This document shows, piece by piece, positions 1 through 8,662 of a stretch of DNA of 64,000 nt. Location of the stretch: NCBI RefSeq assembly GCF_001701025.1, contig NZ_CP016793.1, positions 7,006,001-7,070,000 on the forward strand, written 5' to 3'. A program made the position numbers and the translations under genes. This DNA comes from Lentzea guizhouensis (GTDB lineage Bacteria; Actinomycetota; Actinomycetes; Mycobacteriales; Pseudonocardiaceae). The notes below the pieces were generated by a model that did no database searches, was not told where the DNA came from, and was given only the letters and a program-made list of their open reading frames with translations. Each line of letters begins with the position of its first letter. Positions within the stretch are counted from its first letter, which is position 1.

Positions 1-2
1 CG

Positions 3-281
3 GACCTGGTGAGCGCGGTGTTCCGGCAGTCGATCCTGCAGACCTTCGTACCGGACCGGCTGCGGGGGCGGTTGCAGGGCGTGTTCACCGTGGTGGTCAC
101 CGGAGGTCCGCGGCTGGGGGACCTGCGGGCCGGGGTGATGGCGGCGACCACGACCTTCACGCTGGCCTGGTCCGGGGCCGCGTTGCTGTGCATCGCGGTC
201 GTCGTGGTGGCGGCGGTGTGCGTGCGGCCGTTCTGGCACTACGACCGCCGCGAGGCGGAGGTGGCGCAGCCGGCCACGTGA
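3..281 (+). CDS. MFS transporter, C-terminal fragment
   Basis: Only the last roughly 90 codons are in the window; the reading frame is open to the left edge. The fragment shows two hydrophobic helices of the kind that end a 12-helix major facilitator transporter, a conserved RLRGRLQG loop typical of the EntS/DHA3 drug or siderophore exporter group, and a short charged tail. Substrate cannot be told. It converges on the BMP lipoprotein gene and shares a terminator hairpin with it. Confidence 0.7.
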   Translation, partial: DLVSAVFRQSILQTFVPDRLRGRLQGVFTVVVTGGPRLGDLRAGVMAATTTFTLAWSGAALLCIAVVVVAAVCVRPFWHYDRREAEVAQPAT

Positions 282-285
282 GAAC

Positions 286-321
286 GACCGGGCTGCCACT
301 CACGCAGGCGGCAGCCCGGTC
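286..321. terminator. Bidirectional terminator hairpin
   Basis: Perfect 12-bp inverted repeat (GACCGGGCTGCC at 286-297 and its complement at 310-321) between two convergent genes. No T-run follows, as is common for actinobacterial terminators. Confidence 0.7.
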
Positions 322-327
322 CGATGC

Positions 328-1461
328 CTACGGCTGTTCCGCGACCTTGATCTTGCCCTCGATGATCTGGGCCTTGTAGCCCTCGAGGATGCCCTGCAGC
401 CTCGCGTCGATCTTGCCGCCCGACGTGGCGTACCCGACGCCGTCCGACTTGAGGTCGAACACCTTCGGCAGCGACGCGAGGTCGTTCTTCGCGGCCGCGC
501 GGAAGAAGTCGTACACCGCCACGTCGACGCGCTTGAGGCTCGACGCCACGATGACGTCCCTGGTGTTCACCAGGGCCGGCTGGTTGTACTGGTCGGCGTC
601 ACAGCCGATCGCGAGCACGCCCGCCTGCTTCACCGCGGAGAACACGCCGATGCCGGACGCGCCGGCGGCGGGGTAGAGGACGTCGGCGCCCTGGTCGATC
701 AGGCCCTTCGCGGCCTCCTGGCCCTTCGGCGGGTCCTGGAAGCCGGTGAAGTCACCGGCCGGGGTGATGTACCTCTTGTCGACCTGGATCTTCGGGGCGG
801 CGGTGCGGGCGCCCTGGGCGTAGCCGGCCTCGAACTTCTGGATCAGCGGGATGTTCACGCCGCCGACGAAGCCGACGTGGCACTTCTTGCTCTGGTACGC
901 GGCGACGACGCCCGCCAGGAAGGCGCCCTCCTGCTCGGCGAAGACCAGCGGCGTCACGTTGGCGGCGCCCTCGACCGCGGAGTCGACCAGGCCGAACTTG
1001 ACGTTCGGGAACTCCGGCGCCACGACCTTCAGCGACTCGGTGTAGGCGAAGCCGACGCCGACGATCGGGTTGAAGCCCTCGGAGGCGAGCTGGCGCAACC
1101 GGGTCTGCTTGGCGGCCTCGTCCTCGTTCGGCGCCGCGGACAGCTCGCGGGTGTTCTCCTTCTTGACGCCCAGGTCCTTGATCGCCTGGTCGAACCCGGC
1201 GGCGGCGAGGTCGTTGAACGACGCGTCGCCGCGGCCACCGATGTCGTAGGCCAGGCCGATCTTGAGAGCGCTCCCGTCGACCGGCTCCCTCGCGGCCGTG
1301 GTGGTGCTGGACGCGGCGGCCGCGGTGGGCGGGGTGGCGAGCTCACAGGCGGCACCGGTGGGCGTCGCGGTGGTGCCACCTCCGGAGTCCTTCGCGCAGG
1401 CGCTCACCACCATGGTCAACGCGATCGCGGCAACAGCGGTGCCACGCATACGACGGCGCAC
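328..1461 (-). CDS. BMP/PnrA-family ABC transporter substrate-binding lipoprotein
   Basis: About 377 residues. A lipoprotein signal with lipobox VSAC is followed by a Thr/Ala-rich spacer and a BMP (basic membrane protein, PnrA-like) periplasmic-binding fold, shown by the IGLAYDIGGRGDASFND start, GVGFAYT and ADVLYPAAGASG blocks. Family members bind purine nucleosides for ABC import. I chose the GTG at 1459-1461 because GGAGGAG lies about 9 nt upstream; the ATG four codons later is too far from it. No ATPase or permease genes are adjacent, so the partner transporter lies elsewhere. Confidence 0.85.
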   Translation of the reverse strand: MRRRMRGTAVAAIALTMVVSACAKDSGGGTTATPTGAACELATPPTAAAASSTTTAAREPVDGSALKIGLAYDIGGRGDASFNDLAAAGFDQAIKDLGVKKENTRELSAAPNEDEAAKQTRLRQLASEGFNPIVGVGFAYTESLKVVAPEFPNVKFGLVDSAVEGAANVTPLVFAEQEGAFLAGVVAAYQSKKCHVGFVGGVNIPLIQKFEAGYAQGARTAAPKIQVDKRYITPAGDFTGFQDPPKGQEAAKGLIDQGADVLYPAAGASGIGVFSAVKQAGVLAIGCDADQYNQPALVNTRDVIVASSLKRVDVAVYDFFRAAAKNDLASLPKVFDLKSDGVGYATSGGKIDARLQGILEGYKAQIIEGKIKVAEQP

Positions 1462-1590
1462 GGCTCGTCTCCTCCCTGCTCGGCAGAGCAGAACCCGGTT
1501 GGCGGTTGTGGGGCTACGCGGACGGACGCTACCTCGCCTGCCGAACAACCCGGTCACGCGCTCACCTGCTGGGAAACGTCCACAGTGGAA

Positions 1591-2427
1591 TCACAGCGCC
1601 ACCTGGCCCGTGACACCGACGACCGTGTCCCCGCCCACCCAGATCTCGCCGTCGGCCTGGCGCAGGTGCACCCGGCCACGCCGGCCGAGCACCGTGCCCT
1701 GCGCGGCGACGTACTCCGCGGGCGCGACGCCCGCCGGGATGAGCCACTGGGCGATGGCGGCGTTGAGGCTGCCGGTCACCGGGTCCTCGTCGTACCGGCT
1801 GCCCTCGTCGACGAACGCCCGCACCTCGAACGCCGCGTCACCGCCCGGCTGGTGCGGCCCGACCACGCCGACGCTGGTGAACCCGCCGAACTGCGCGTAG
1901 TCCGGTTCGAGGGCGAGCACCGCATCGGCCGACCGCAGCAGCACGGCGACCCAGCCGGGTCCGTTGTCCGCCCACCGCGCCTCGACGATCTCGCCAGGCT
2001 GGATCCGCAGCGCTGCCACCAACGTGTCCAGCTCCGCCGGCGTGACCGGTCCGCTGCGCTGTCGCGGTGGAGCGGCGAACGCGAGCCGGCCACCCTCGCC
2101 GCGCACCGTGACGAGCCCGGCCGCGCACTCCTGCACCAGCTGCCCCGGTGTGCGCGGCCGGCCGCCGGCGGCCAGCCAGGCGCGGGCGGAACCGAGGGTG
2201 GGGTGGCCCGCGAAGGGCAGCTCGCGGCTGATGGTGAAGATCCGCAGCCGGTAGTCGGCGGCCGGGTCGGAGGGGGTGAGCAGGAACGTGGTCTCGGCCA
2301 GGTTCGTCCAGCGGGCGAACGCCGCCATCTGCTCATCGGTCAGGACGTCCGCGTCGTGCACGACGGCGACCGCGTTGCCGTACAGGAACTCGTCGGTGAA
2401 CACGTCCACCTGGCTGAATGCTCGCAT
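1591..2427 (-). CDS. PhzF family isomerase/epimerase-like protein
   Basis: 278 residues, the normal PhzF length (diaminopimelate-epimerase-like fold). The N-terminus contains the family's conserved catalytic-glutamate region (NLAETTFLL) and the SRELPFAGHPTLGSA substrate-loop motif, and the C-terminal half has DPVTGSLN. PhzF proteins isomerise small cyclic or amino-acid-like substrates, but no phenazine genes are nearby, so the substrate is unknown. The ATG start at 2427 faces the ABC gene at 2535; the 107-bp gap must hold both promoters. Confidence 0.85.
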   Translation of the reverse strand: MRAFSQVDVFTDEFLYGNAVAVVHDADVLTDEQMAAFARWTNLAETTFLLTPSDPAADYRLRIFTISRELPFAGHPTLGSARAWLAAGGRPRTPGQLVQECAAGLVTVRGEGGRLAFAAPPRQRSGPVTPAELDTLVAALRIQPGEIVEARWADNGPGWVAVLLRSADAVLALEPDYAQFGGFTSVGVVGPHQPGGDAAFEVRAFVDEGSRYDEDPVTGSLNAAIAQWLIPAGVAPAEYVAAQGTVLGRRGRVHLRQADGEIWVGGDTVVGVTGQVAL

Positions 2428-2534
2428 CAGGCCACGGTAGGCCCATCCGGGCCGCGTGCGTTGACATTTGTCATCCCGACGACGTGACTCCCGCTCACTA
2501 CAACCGAAAGCCGTTGCGCGCCAGGCTGTTCACC

Positions 2535-3425
2535 ATGGAAACGGTGCTTGAGGTCCGTGGGGCGAGGTACGACTACGGCACCACGAAGGCGTTGGCCGGG
2601 GTCGACCTCGACGTCGGAGTGGGGGAGTGCGTCGCGTTGCTCGGGCCGAACGGCGCGGGCAAGACGACCCTGGTGAACCTGGTGGTGGGACTGCTCGCCG
2701 CGAAGGAGGGCCGGATCAGGGTCGGCGGCGGGGACCCGCGGATCGCGTCGACCCGGCGCCAGCTCGGGGTGGTGCAGCAGTCGCTCGGGTTCCCGAACAC
2801 GTTGAAGGTGGCCGAGCTGGTCACCGGGGCGGCGGTGCGGGCGGGGGTGCCGAGGTCGGCGGCCGGGCCGGTGCTGGCCGAGCTCGACCTCACCGACCTG
2901 GCCGGGCGGCGGGCGGCGAAGCTGTCGGGCGGGCAGAAGCAACGGCTGCAGCTCGCCATGGCGCTGGTGGCCGAGCCGCGGTTGCTCGTGCTGGACGAAC
3001 CGACGGCGGGACTGGACGTGCCGGCGCGCAGGAGGTTCTGGCAGATCCTCGCGCAGCGGCGCGAGCGCAGCACCGGCGTGCTGCTCACCACGCACCTGGT
3101 CGAGGAGTCGTCCGCCGTCGCCGACCGGGTGGTGGTGCTCGACCGCGGGCGGGTGGTCGCCGGTGGGACGCCGGACGAGCTCGTGGCGCGGTTGCCCGAC
3201 CGCACGGTGATCGCGCGGACCGGGCTGACACGGGAGCGGCTCGAAGCGCTGCCCGGGGTGGTGTGGGTGCGCCAGGACGGCGAGCACGCGCACCTCGGCA
3301 CCCGCGCGCCGGAGGCGTTGCTGCGGGTGTGGCTCGCGCAGGACCCCGGGCTCACCGACCTGCGGGTCGAGGGCGCCGGGCTGGAAGAGGCAGTGGCCGG
3401 GCTGATCGGGAGGGGTGCGGCGTGA
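2535..3425 (+). CDS. ABC exporter ATP-binding protein
   Basis: 296 residues. Walker A GPNGAGKTT, a VVQQSLGF Q-loop, signature LSGGQKQRLQLAMAL and Walker B LLVLDEPTAGLD are all present, followed by the C-terminal domain usual for drug/lipid ABC-2 exporters. The ATG at 2535 was preferred over an upstream TTG-initiated frame because homology begins there. The stop overlaps the permease start (GTGA), so the pair is translationally coupled. First gene of a four-gene operon with a permease, a histidine kinase and a response regulator. Confidence 0.9.
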   Translation: METVLEVRGARYDYGTTKALAGVDLDVGVGECVALLGPNGAGKTTLVNLVVGLLAAKEGRIRVGGGDPRIASTRRQLGVVQQSLGFPNTLKVAELVTGAAVRAGVPRSAAGPVLAELDLTDLAGRRAAKLSGGQKQRLQLAMALVAEPRLLVLDEPTAGLDVPARRRFWQILAQRRERSTGVLLTTHLVEESSAVADRVVVLDRGRVVAGGTPDELVARLPDRTVIARTGLTRERLEALPGVVWVRQDGEHAHLGTRAPEALLRVWLAQDPGLTDLRVEGAGLEEAVAGLIGRGAA

Positions 3426-4153
3426 AGGTCTTCGGAGTGGAGCTCGCCGACGAGCTGAGGGGGATCTTCCGCGAACCGGCGGCGTTGTTCTTCTCGATCG
3501 TGATGCCGGTGGCGTTCTTCGCGCTGTTCGTGTCGCTGTTCGGGAAGTTCGGCAGCGGTGGGATGTCGGCGGGTACCACGATGGTCGCCACGTTCGGTGC
3601 TTTCGGCGTGATCTCGGTGGTGCTGATGAACCCCGGCATCGGGGTCGCGGCGGACCGGGAACGCGGGTGGCTGCGGGCGAAGCGGGTGTCGGCGGTGCCG
3701 GTGGGCGTGACGCTGGCGGCCAAGGTGGTGGCGGCGCTGCCGTACGCGGCGGGGGTGCTGGTGGCGATGATGGTGACCGCGGCGGTCACCGGGTCGCTCG
3801 ACGCGCCGGTGCCCGCGTTGCTGCGGATGCTCGTCGTGCTGGTGCTGGGCGCGTTGCCGTTCGCGTTGCTGAGCCTGGCGATCGGTTTCCAGGTCGGGTC
3901 GGGTGCGGCGGCCGCGGTGCTGAACGCGGTGCTGATCCCGTCGGCCGTCGTGTCCGGGCTGTGGATGCCGCTCGCGATCATGCCGGCGTTCTTCGCCGAC
4001 ATCGCGCGGTTCCTGCCGACCTACCACCTGGCCGAGCTCGCCCGCGCCCAGCTGACCGGCGGGCCGGTGCTGACGCACGTGCTCGCGCTGCTCGGCACCA
4101 CGATCGTGGCTGCGGCGCTGGCCGCGGTGTCGTATCGTCACGCCCGGTCATGA
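3422..4153 (+). CDS. ABC-2 type permease
   Basis: 243 residues with about six membrane helices and the ABC-2 pattern: a cytoplasmic amphipathic start (LADELRGIFREPAALFF), helices near 20-40 and 55-75, and a conserved SGLWMPLAIMPAFFADIARFLPTYHLAEL block near the end. It forms the export channel for the ATPase encoded just upstream. GTG start inside the preceding stop; its own stop overlaps the kinase ATG (ATGA). Confidence 0.88.
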   Translation: MKVFGVELADELRGIFREPAALFFSIVMPVAFFALFVSLFGKFGSGGMSAGTTMVATFGAFGVISVVLMNPGIGVAADRERGWLRAKRVSAVPVGVTLAAKVVAALPYAAGVLVAMMVTAAVTGSLDAPVPALLRMLVVLVLGALPFALLSLAIGFQVGSGAAAAVLNAVLIPSAVVSGLWMPLAIMPAFFADIARFLPTYHLAELARAQLTGGPVLTHVLALLGTTIVAAALAAVSYRHARS

Positions 4154-5214
4154 GAAAAGTCGCCGGAATCTCCCGCTGGGCACACCTGCTGTACCTCGGG
4201 AACCTGGCGTGGGCGCCGGTGTTCGACCCCGGTACGACGTGGTGGGACTGGGCGCTCGTGGCGGTCGTGGTCGTGGCCTTCGTCCCGATGTACGTGCTGG
4301 CGTGGCACCGGCCGGACCTCGTCCGCTGGCGCTGCACGGTGCCGACGGTGCTGCTGGGCGCGCTGGTGACGCCGTTCAACACCGGTGCCGCGGTGCTCTT
4401 CGTGTACGCGGGCGCGTTCGCGGGCCTCTCGGAGTCGCGCCGGGTGGCGATGCGGTGGTTCGTCGGCCTGACCGCCTTGATCGGCCTGTTCGCCGTGGTG
4501 TCGACCGTCGAGATGCCCTACCGGCTCTGGGGCCTGCTGCCGTCGCTGATCTTCCTGTGGCTGGTCGGCGTCCTGCAGGTCGAGTGGGCCGAACGCGACC
4601 GCGAGGCCGCCGAGCTGCGCATCCGCACCGCCCGCGTCGAACACCTCGCCACCCTCGCCGAACGCGAACGCATCGCCCGCGACCTGCACGACCTGCTCGG
4701 CCACACCCTGACCGCCGTGGTCCTGCGCGCCCAGCTGGTCTCCGCCGACCCCTCCCGCGCACGGGAGGAGGCCGCGGAGATCGAACGCATGGCCCGCGCC
4801 GCACTCGGTGAGATCCGCGACGCCGTCACCGGCTGGCGCAGCGCGAGCCTCGACACCGAGCTGGAGGCGGCCCGCGCCACCCTGACCAGCCTCGGCGTCG
4901 AGGTCGTCGTCCACCGCGACGCCGACCTGTCGATCGTCGGCTCCACCGAGCACGAACTGGCCCTGGCCCTGCGCGAGGCCGTGACGAACGTGGCCCGGCA
5001 CGCGCAGGCGAAGACCTGCCACATCGGCATCGAGGCGCGTGAAGGCGAGCTGCGGCTGGTGATCGCCGACGACGGCATCGGCGGCCACGCGCCGGAGGGC
5101 AACGGCCTGACGGGGGTGCGCGAACGGATCGCCGCACTGGGCGGGCTGGTCCGCCGCACCGCCTCGCCGGGCACCACCGTCACGATCGCCGTGCCGCTGC
5201 GGGTGGCGACGTGA
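4150..5214 (+). CDS. Sensor histidine kinase (HisKA_3, DesK/NarX type)
   Basis: 354 residues. Four to five membrane helices fill the first 140 residues with almost no external loop, suggesting sensing within the membrane. A short coiled coil follows, then HisKA_3 with the phospho-acceptor His in IARDLHDLLGHTL, and an HATPase domain with EAVTNVARHA (N box) and DDGIGG (G box). Overlaps both neighbours by 4 nt. Kinases next to ABC-2 exporters commonly detect the exported drug or the membrane stress it causes; that role is inferred. Confidence 0.9.
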   Translation: MRKVAGISRWAHLLYLGNLAWAPVFDPGTTWWDWALVAVVVVAFVPMYVLAWHRPDLVRWRCTVPTVLLGALVTPFNTGAAVLFVYAGAFAGLSESRRVAMRWFVGLTALIGLFAVVSTVEMPYRLWGLLPSLIFLWLVGVLQVEWAERDREAAELRIRTARVEHLATLAERERIARDLHDLLGHTLTAVVLRAQLVSADPSRAREEAAEIERMARAALGEIRDAVTGWRSASLDTELEAARATLTSLGVEVVVHRDADLSIVGSTEHELALALREAVTNVARHAQAKTCHIGIEAREGELRLVIADDGIGGHAPEGNGLTGVRERIAALGGLVRRTASPGTTVTIAVPLRVAT

Positions 5215-5813
5215 TCAGGGTCGTGCTGGCGGAGGACCAGGCGATGGTGCGCGGTGCCTTCGCGCAGCTGCTGGACCTGCAGCCGGACGTCACGGTGGTC
5301 GCCACCGCGGGGGACGGCGGCGAAGCCCTCGCGGTGGTCGCCGAACACGCGCCGGACGTGCTGCTGACCGACATCGAGATGCCCGGTCCCACCGGCCTCG
5401 ACGTCGCTCTGGAGCTGAACCGGCTGGGCTCCGCCACCAGGGTGCTGATCGTGACGACGTTCGCGCGCAGCGGGTACCTGCGCCGGGCGATGGACGCCGG
5501 GGTGGCCGGGTACGTGTTGAAGGACGCACCGATCGCGGACCTGGTGACGGCGTTGCGGCGGGTGCACGCGGGGGAGCGCGTGGTGGCGCCGGAGCTGGCG
5601 ATGGCCGCGTGGGACAGCGCGGACCCGTTGACACCGCGGGAACGCGAGCTGCTGCAGGAGGTGACGACGGGGGCGAGCAACGCCGACATCGCGGCCCGGT
5701 TGAACCTGGCGGAGGGGACCGTGCGGAACTACCTGTCGACGGCGATGGCGAAGCTCGGGGCGCGCAACCGGTCGGAGGCGGCGAAGGTGGCGCGGGAACG
5801 CGGCTGGCTCTGA
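5211..5813 (+). CDS. LuxR/NarL-type response regulator
   Basis: 200 residues: receiver domain with the acidic pair near residues 8-9, phospho-acceptor Asp in LLTDIEMPGPTG and conserved Lys in YVLKDAP, then a LuxR helix-turn-helix (LTPRERELLQE, SNADIAARLNLAEGTVRNYL). GTG start within the kinase stop codon. Partner of the kinase; it likely controls the 2535-5813 operon, though no operator was identified. Confidence 0.92.
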   Translation: MIRVVLAEDQAMVRGAFAQLLDLQPDVTVVATAGDGGEALAVVAEHAPDVLLTDIEMPGPTGLDVALELNRLGSATRVLIVTTFARSGYLRRAMDAGVAGYVLKDAPIADLVTALRRVHAGERVVAPELAMAAWDSADPLTPRERELLQEVTTGASNADIAARLNLAEGTVRNYLSTAMAKLGARNRSEAAKVARERGWL

Positions 5814-5832
5814 GGCACCCCAGGAGATCCGG

Positions 5833-6417
5833 TCAGTCGCGTGTGGACGGACGCAGCCCCGCCAGCAGCACGTCGGTGTAGCGCTCCGGCAGCTCCGTCA
5901 CCTCGACCGCCATCGCCACCGCGTGCTGCGCCCCGCAGATCAGCCGCAGCACGTCCCCGAACGTCAGCGTCGCCGCCACGAACCCGAGCTCCTGACCGCG
6001 TCCGACGACCACCGCCAGCGCCGTCTCGAACCGGCCGATCAGCGCCGCCGTCTCGGGGTCCGCGGCGTTCCCGGTGGACAGCACCTCGGTGAACGTGCGG
6101 TCGCGGCCCGTTTCCAGGCCGTGCAGCACGGCCGCGCGCCACGACGGTTCCAGGGCGTCATCGTCGGCGCGGGCGGTTGCCTCGAACACCTCGACCAGAC
6201 CCTCGAGGCGGTCCACGGTCAGTGCGGCGAGCAACGCGTCCCTGGTCGGGAAGTGGCGGTAGAGCGTGCCCTGGCCGACGCCGGCGCGGCGGGCGACCTC
6301 GCGCAGGCGCAGGGGGCCGGGGTGGGCGGCGAGCTCGGTGCGAGCGGCCTCGATCAGCAGTGCCCGGTTGCGCACGGCGTCGGAGCGCAGGGCGGGTGAG
6401 GTGCTCATGGCCACCAT
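5833..6417 (-). CDS. TetR/AcrR family repressor
   Basis: About 194 residues: N-terminal TetR helix-turn-helix (RLREVARRAGVGQGTLYRHFPTRDALL) and a variable ligand-binding half with a SoxR/TetR_C-like core. Two ATG starts are possible (6417 or 6408); neither has a strong ribosome site. It is divergent from the SDR gene at 6527, and the gap holds three copies of one palindrome, so it very probably represses both itself and the SDR. Confidence 0.88.
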   Translation of the reverse strand: MVAMSTSPALRSDAVRNRALLIEAARTELAAHPGPLRLREVARRAGVGQGTLYRHFPTRDALLAALTVDRLEGLVEVFEATARADDDALEPSWRAAVLHGLETGRDRTFTEVLSTGNAADPETAALIGRFETALAVVVGRGQELGFVAATLTFGDVLRLICGAQHAVAMAVEVTELPERYTDVLLAGLRPSTRD

Positions 6418-6428
6418 TCTACGGGTAA

Positions 6429-6500
6429 AACGGACATGCTGTCCAAATGGACACAGGGTCCGTTTGTGCTACGGTCGCGATAACGGACACAGGGTCCGTT
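6429..6500. promoter_or_regulatory. Three-copy TetR operator in a divergent promoter
   Basis: GGAC-N5-GTCC occurs at 6432-6444, 6449-6461 and 6485-6497. The third is the best, extended to a perfect AACGGAC-ACAGG-GTCCGTT at 6482-6500, and sites two and three share the same spacer. Site one to two is 17 bp, site two to three 36 bp. Location between a divergent TetR gene and its target makes this the likely operator region. Confidence 0.8.
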
Positions 6501-6526
6501 TAGTCCGATCGCGGGAGGACCAGGTC

Positions 6527-7498
6527 ATGAACAGCACGATCACGACCCGTTTCAGCGCGACCAGCACCGCCGACGAGGTGGTGGCAGGCGTCGACCTGAC
6601 CGGCACCAGGGCGGTGGTGACCGGTGCCGCGTCCGGCATCGGGATCGAGACCGCGCGGTCGCTCGCCAAGGCCGGCGCGGCGGTCACGCTGGCCGTGCGC
6701 AACACCGACGCCGGGCGTGAGGTCGCCGCGGACATCACCGCCACCACCGGCAACGAGGCCGTCGACGTGCGGCCTCTCGACCTGGCCGACCAGGCGAGCG
6801 TCCGGGACTTCACCACGAGCTGGTCGGGGCCATTGCACCTGCTGGTCAATAACGCCGGGGTGATGGCCACGCCCTTGCAGCGGACGCCGGAGGGGTGGGA
6901 GCACCAGTTCGCCGTCAACCACCTCGGCCACTTCGCGCTCGCCCTCGGCCTGCACGGAGCGCTCAAAGCCGGTGCGGCGCAACGAGGAGAGGCGCGCGTG
7001 GTGGCGCTGAGCTCGGCCGGGCACATGTCCGCGCCGGTGGACTTCGACGACCTGCACTTCGAACGGCGCGAGTACGACCCGATGATCGCGTACGGCCAAT
7101 CCAAGTCCGCCACCGTGTTGTTCGCCGTCGAGGCGACGCGGCGCTGGGCGGGTGACGGCATCGTCGTCAACGCGGTCAACCCCGGCGGCATAGCGACGAA
7201 CCTGCAGCGGCACTTCACGCCCGAGCTGAACGCGTACTTCGACCAGGCGGAAGCGGCCGGTGTCTTCACCTACAAGACGCCGGAGCAGGGTGCCGCCACC
7301 ACGCTCGTCGCGGCCGTGGCACCCGAGTTCGCCGGCGTCGGCGGCAGGTACCTCGACGACTGCCGGGAGGCGCGGGTCGTGGCCGACGACGCCGAGCCCA
7401 CGGCCGAGACCTCGCACGGCGTGAAGTCCTGGGCCCTCGACCCGGAAACGGCGAAACGCCTGTGGGACGTCTCGGCGAAGCTCCTGACCGGGAGCTAA
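6527..7498 (+). CDS. SDR family NAD(P)-dependent oxidoreductase
   Basis: 323 residues. Rossmann motif VTGAASGIGIETA near residue 30, NNAGVM, and the catalytic Ser and Tyr/Lys (ALSSAG; AYGQSK). The sequence resembles the retinol-dehydrogenase/WWOX-like branch of SDRs. A good ribosome site (GGGAGGA) lies 8-10 nt before the ATG. Regulated by the divergent TetR via the triple operator. Substrate unknown. It ends in a 4-bp overlap with the convergent LacI gene. Confidence 0.88.
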   Translation: MNSTITTRFSATSTADEVVAGVDLTGTRAVVTGAASGIGIETARSLAKAGAAVTLAVRNTDAGREVAADITATTGNEAVDVRPLDLADQASVRDFTTSWSGPLHLLVNNAGVMATPLQRTPEGWEHQFAVNHLGHFALALGLHGALKAGAAQRGEARVVALSSAGHMSAPVDFDDLHFERREYDPMIAYGQSKSATVLFAVEATRRWAGDGIVVNAVNPGGIATNLQRHFTPELNAYFDQAEAAGVFTYKTPEQGAATTLVAAVAPEFAGVGGRYLDDCREARVVADDAEPTAETSHGVKSWALDPETAKRLWDVSAKLLTGS

Positions 7499-8520
7499 CG
7501 CGGCGGCGCGGTGCTCGACCTCGGCACGAGCCGCGGCGCCGGCACCTCCACGCTGCGCTCGCCGTCGGCCCGGGTCACCACGTCGAGCAGCAACCGGGCG
7601 ACGCGGGCGCCGTAGGCCGTGACGTCACGGGCCAGCGCTGTGATCGCCGGGCGGATCACCTGGCACAGCTGGGAGTCGTCCCACGCGACGATCGACAGGT
7701 CGGCGGGGACGGAGAGCCGCATCTCGTCGGCCACCGACATGCCCGCCACGGCCATGATGCTGTTGTCGTACAGGACCGCCGTCGGGCGTTCGCGCGAGCT
7801 GAGCAGCCGGCGGGTGGCCTGAGCGCCTTCGAGGCCGGTGTAGTCGGTGTGCACGATGTCGAAGTCCAGCCCGTACGTGCCGCCCGCCTCCCGGAACGCC
7901 TCGTCGCGCCGCCGGGTGTGCAGCAGGTCGGGCAGACCCGCGACGCGCGCGATCCGGCGGTGGCCCAGCGCGGCGAGGTACCCGACGGTCTCCACGGCCG
8001 CCGCCGCGTCGTCCGCCCACACGTGCGGGAGCGATCCCACCTCGGCGGGGCCGCCGACCACCACGGCCGGCAGGGCGAGCTCCTCCAGCAGGCCGACCCT
8101 CGGGTCGTCACCGCGCAGGTCGACCACGACGATCCCGTCCACCCGGTGCTCGCCCCACCACGACCGGTAGACCTTCAGCTCGGCGTCCACATCGGCGACC
8201 ACCTGCATCATCAACGCGTACCCCGGCCCCGCCAGCACCGACTCGATGCCGCTGACCAGCTCCATGAAGAACGGTTCGGCGCCGAGGGTGGTGGCGGGCC
8301 GGGGGAACGCCATGCCGATCACGTTGGTCGTGCCGCCGGACAGCACGCGGGCCGCGCTGTTGCGGTGCCAGCCGATCTCGTCGGCGATCGCGAGGACCCG
8401 CTGCCGGGTCCGGTCGGAGACACCGGGCCTGCCGTTGAGGGCGAACGACGCGGCGCTGATCGAGACGCCCGCGCGTTGCGCGACGTCGGAGATCGTCGGC
8501 CGCTTCACGAGACCCAACAT
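7495..8520 (-). CDS. LacI family transcriptional regulator
   Basis: 341 residues. N-terminal LacI helix-turn-helix (RPTISDVAQRAGVSISAASFALNGRPGVSDRTRQRV) then a periplasmic-binding-type sensor domain with the VWADDAAAAVETVGYLAALGHRRIARVAG signature. ATG at 8520 starts just before the HTH; in-frame upstream starts would add an unrelated peptide. It is divergent from the GH26 mannanase and likely represses it in response to mannan oligosaccharides (inference from position). Confidence 0.88.
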   Translation of the reverse strand: MLGLVKRPTISDVAQRAGVSISAASFALNGRPGVSDRTRQRVLAIADEIGWHRNSAARVLSGGTTNVIGMAFPRPATTLGAEPFFMELVSGIESVLAGPGYALMMQVVADVDAELKVYRSWWGEHRVDGIVVVDLRGDDPRVGLLEELALPAVVVGGPAEVGSLPHVWADDAAAAVETVGYLAALGHRRIARVAGLPDLLHTRRRDEAFREAGGTYGLDFDIVHTDYTGLEGAQATRRLLSSRERPTAVLYDNSIMAVAGMSVADEMRLSVPADLSIVAWDDSQLCQVIRPAITALARDVTAYGARVARLLLDVVTRADGERSVEVPAPRLVPRSSTAPPR

Positions 8521-8554
8521 AGCAGCGCAGGTGATCATACCGCGCAACCCCATA

Positions 8555-8622
8555 TAACGCTTCATGGACAACGCGTTTCACCCGGGTTAAATTCATGTCC
8601 AGCCCCTGCTTAAGCGTTTTAG
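8555..8622. promoter_or_regulatory. Candidate LacI operator sites upstream of the mannanase
   Basis: Three related LacI-like core sequences: TAACGCTT at 8555-8562, the palindrome AACGCGTT at 8570-8577, and the imperfect palindrome CTTAAGCGTTTTAG at 8609-8622. They sit in the 142-bp gap between the divergent LacI and GH26 genes, in a locally AT-richer stretch. Confidence 0.5.
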
Positions 8623-8662
8623 CTCAGGCCTCGCCGCCGCGGCGAACCACGAGGAGGAGCGA

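Noticed and set aside
877..2487. 536-codon open frame on the plus strand
   Set aside because: Antisense to the BMP and PhzF genes, low-complexity Arg/Gly-rich product and no domain; a shadow frame of high-GC coding DNA.
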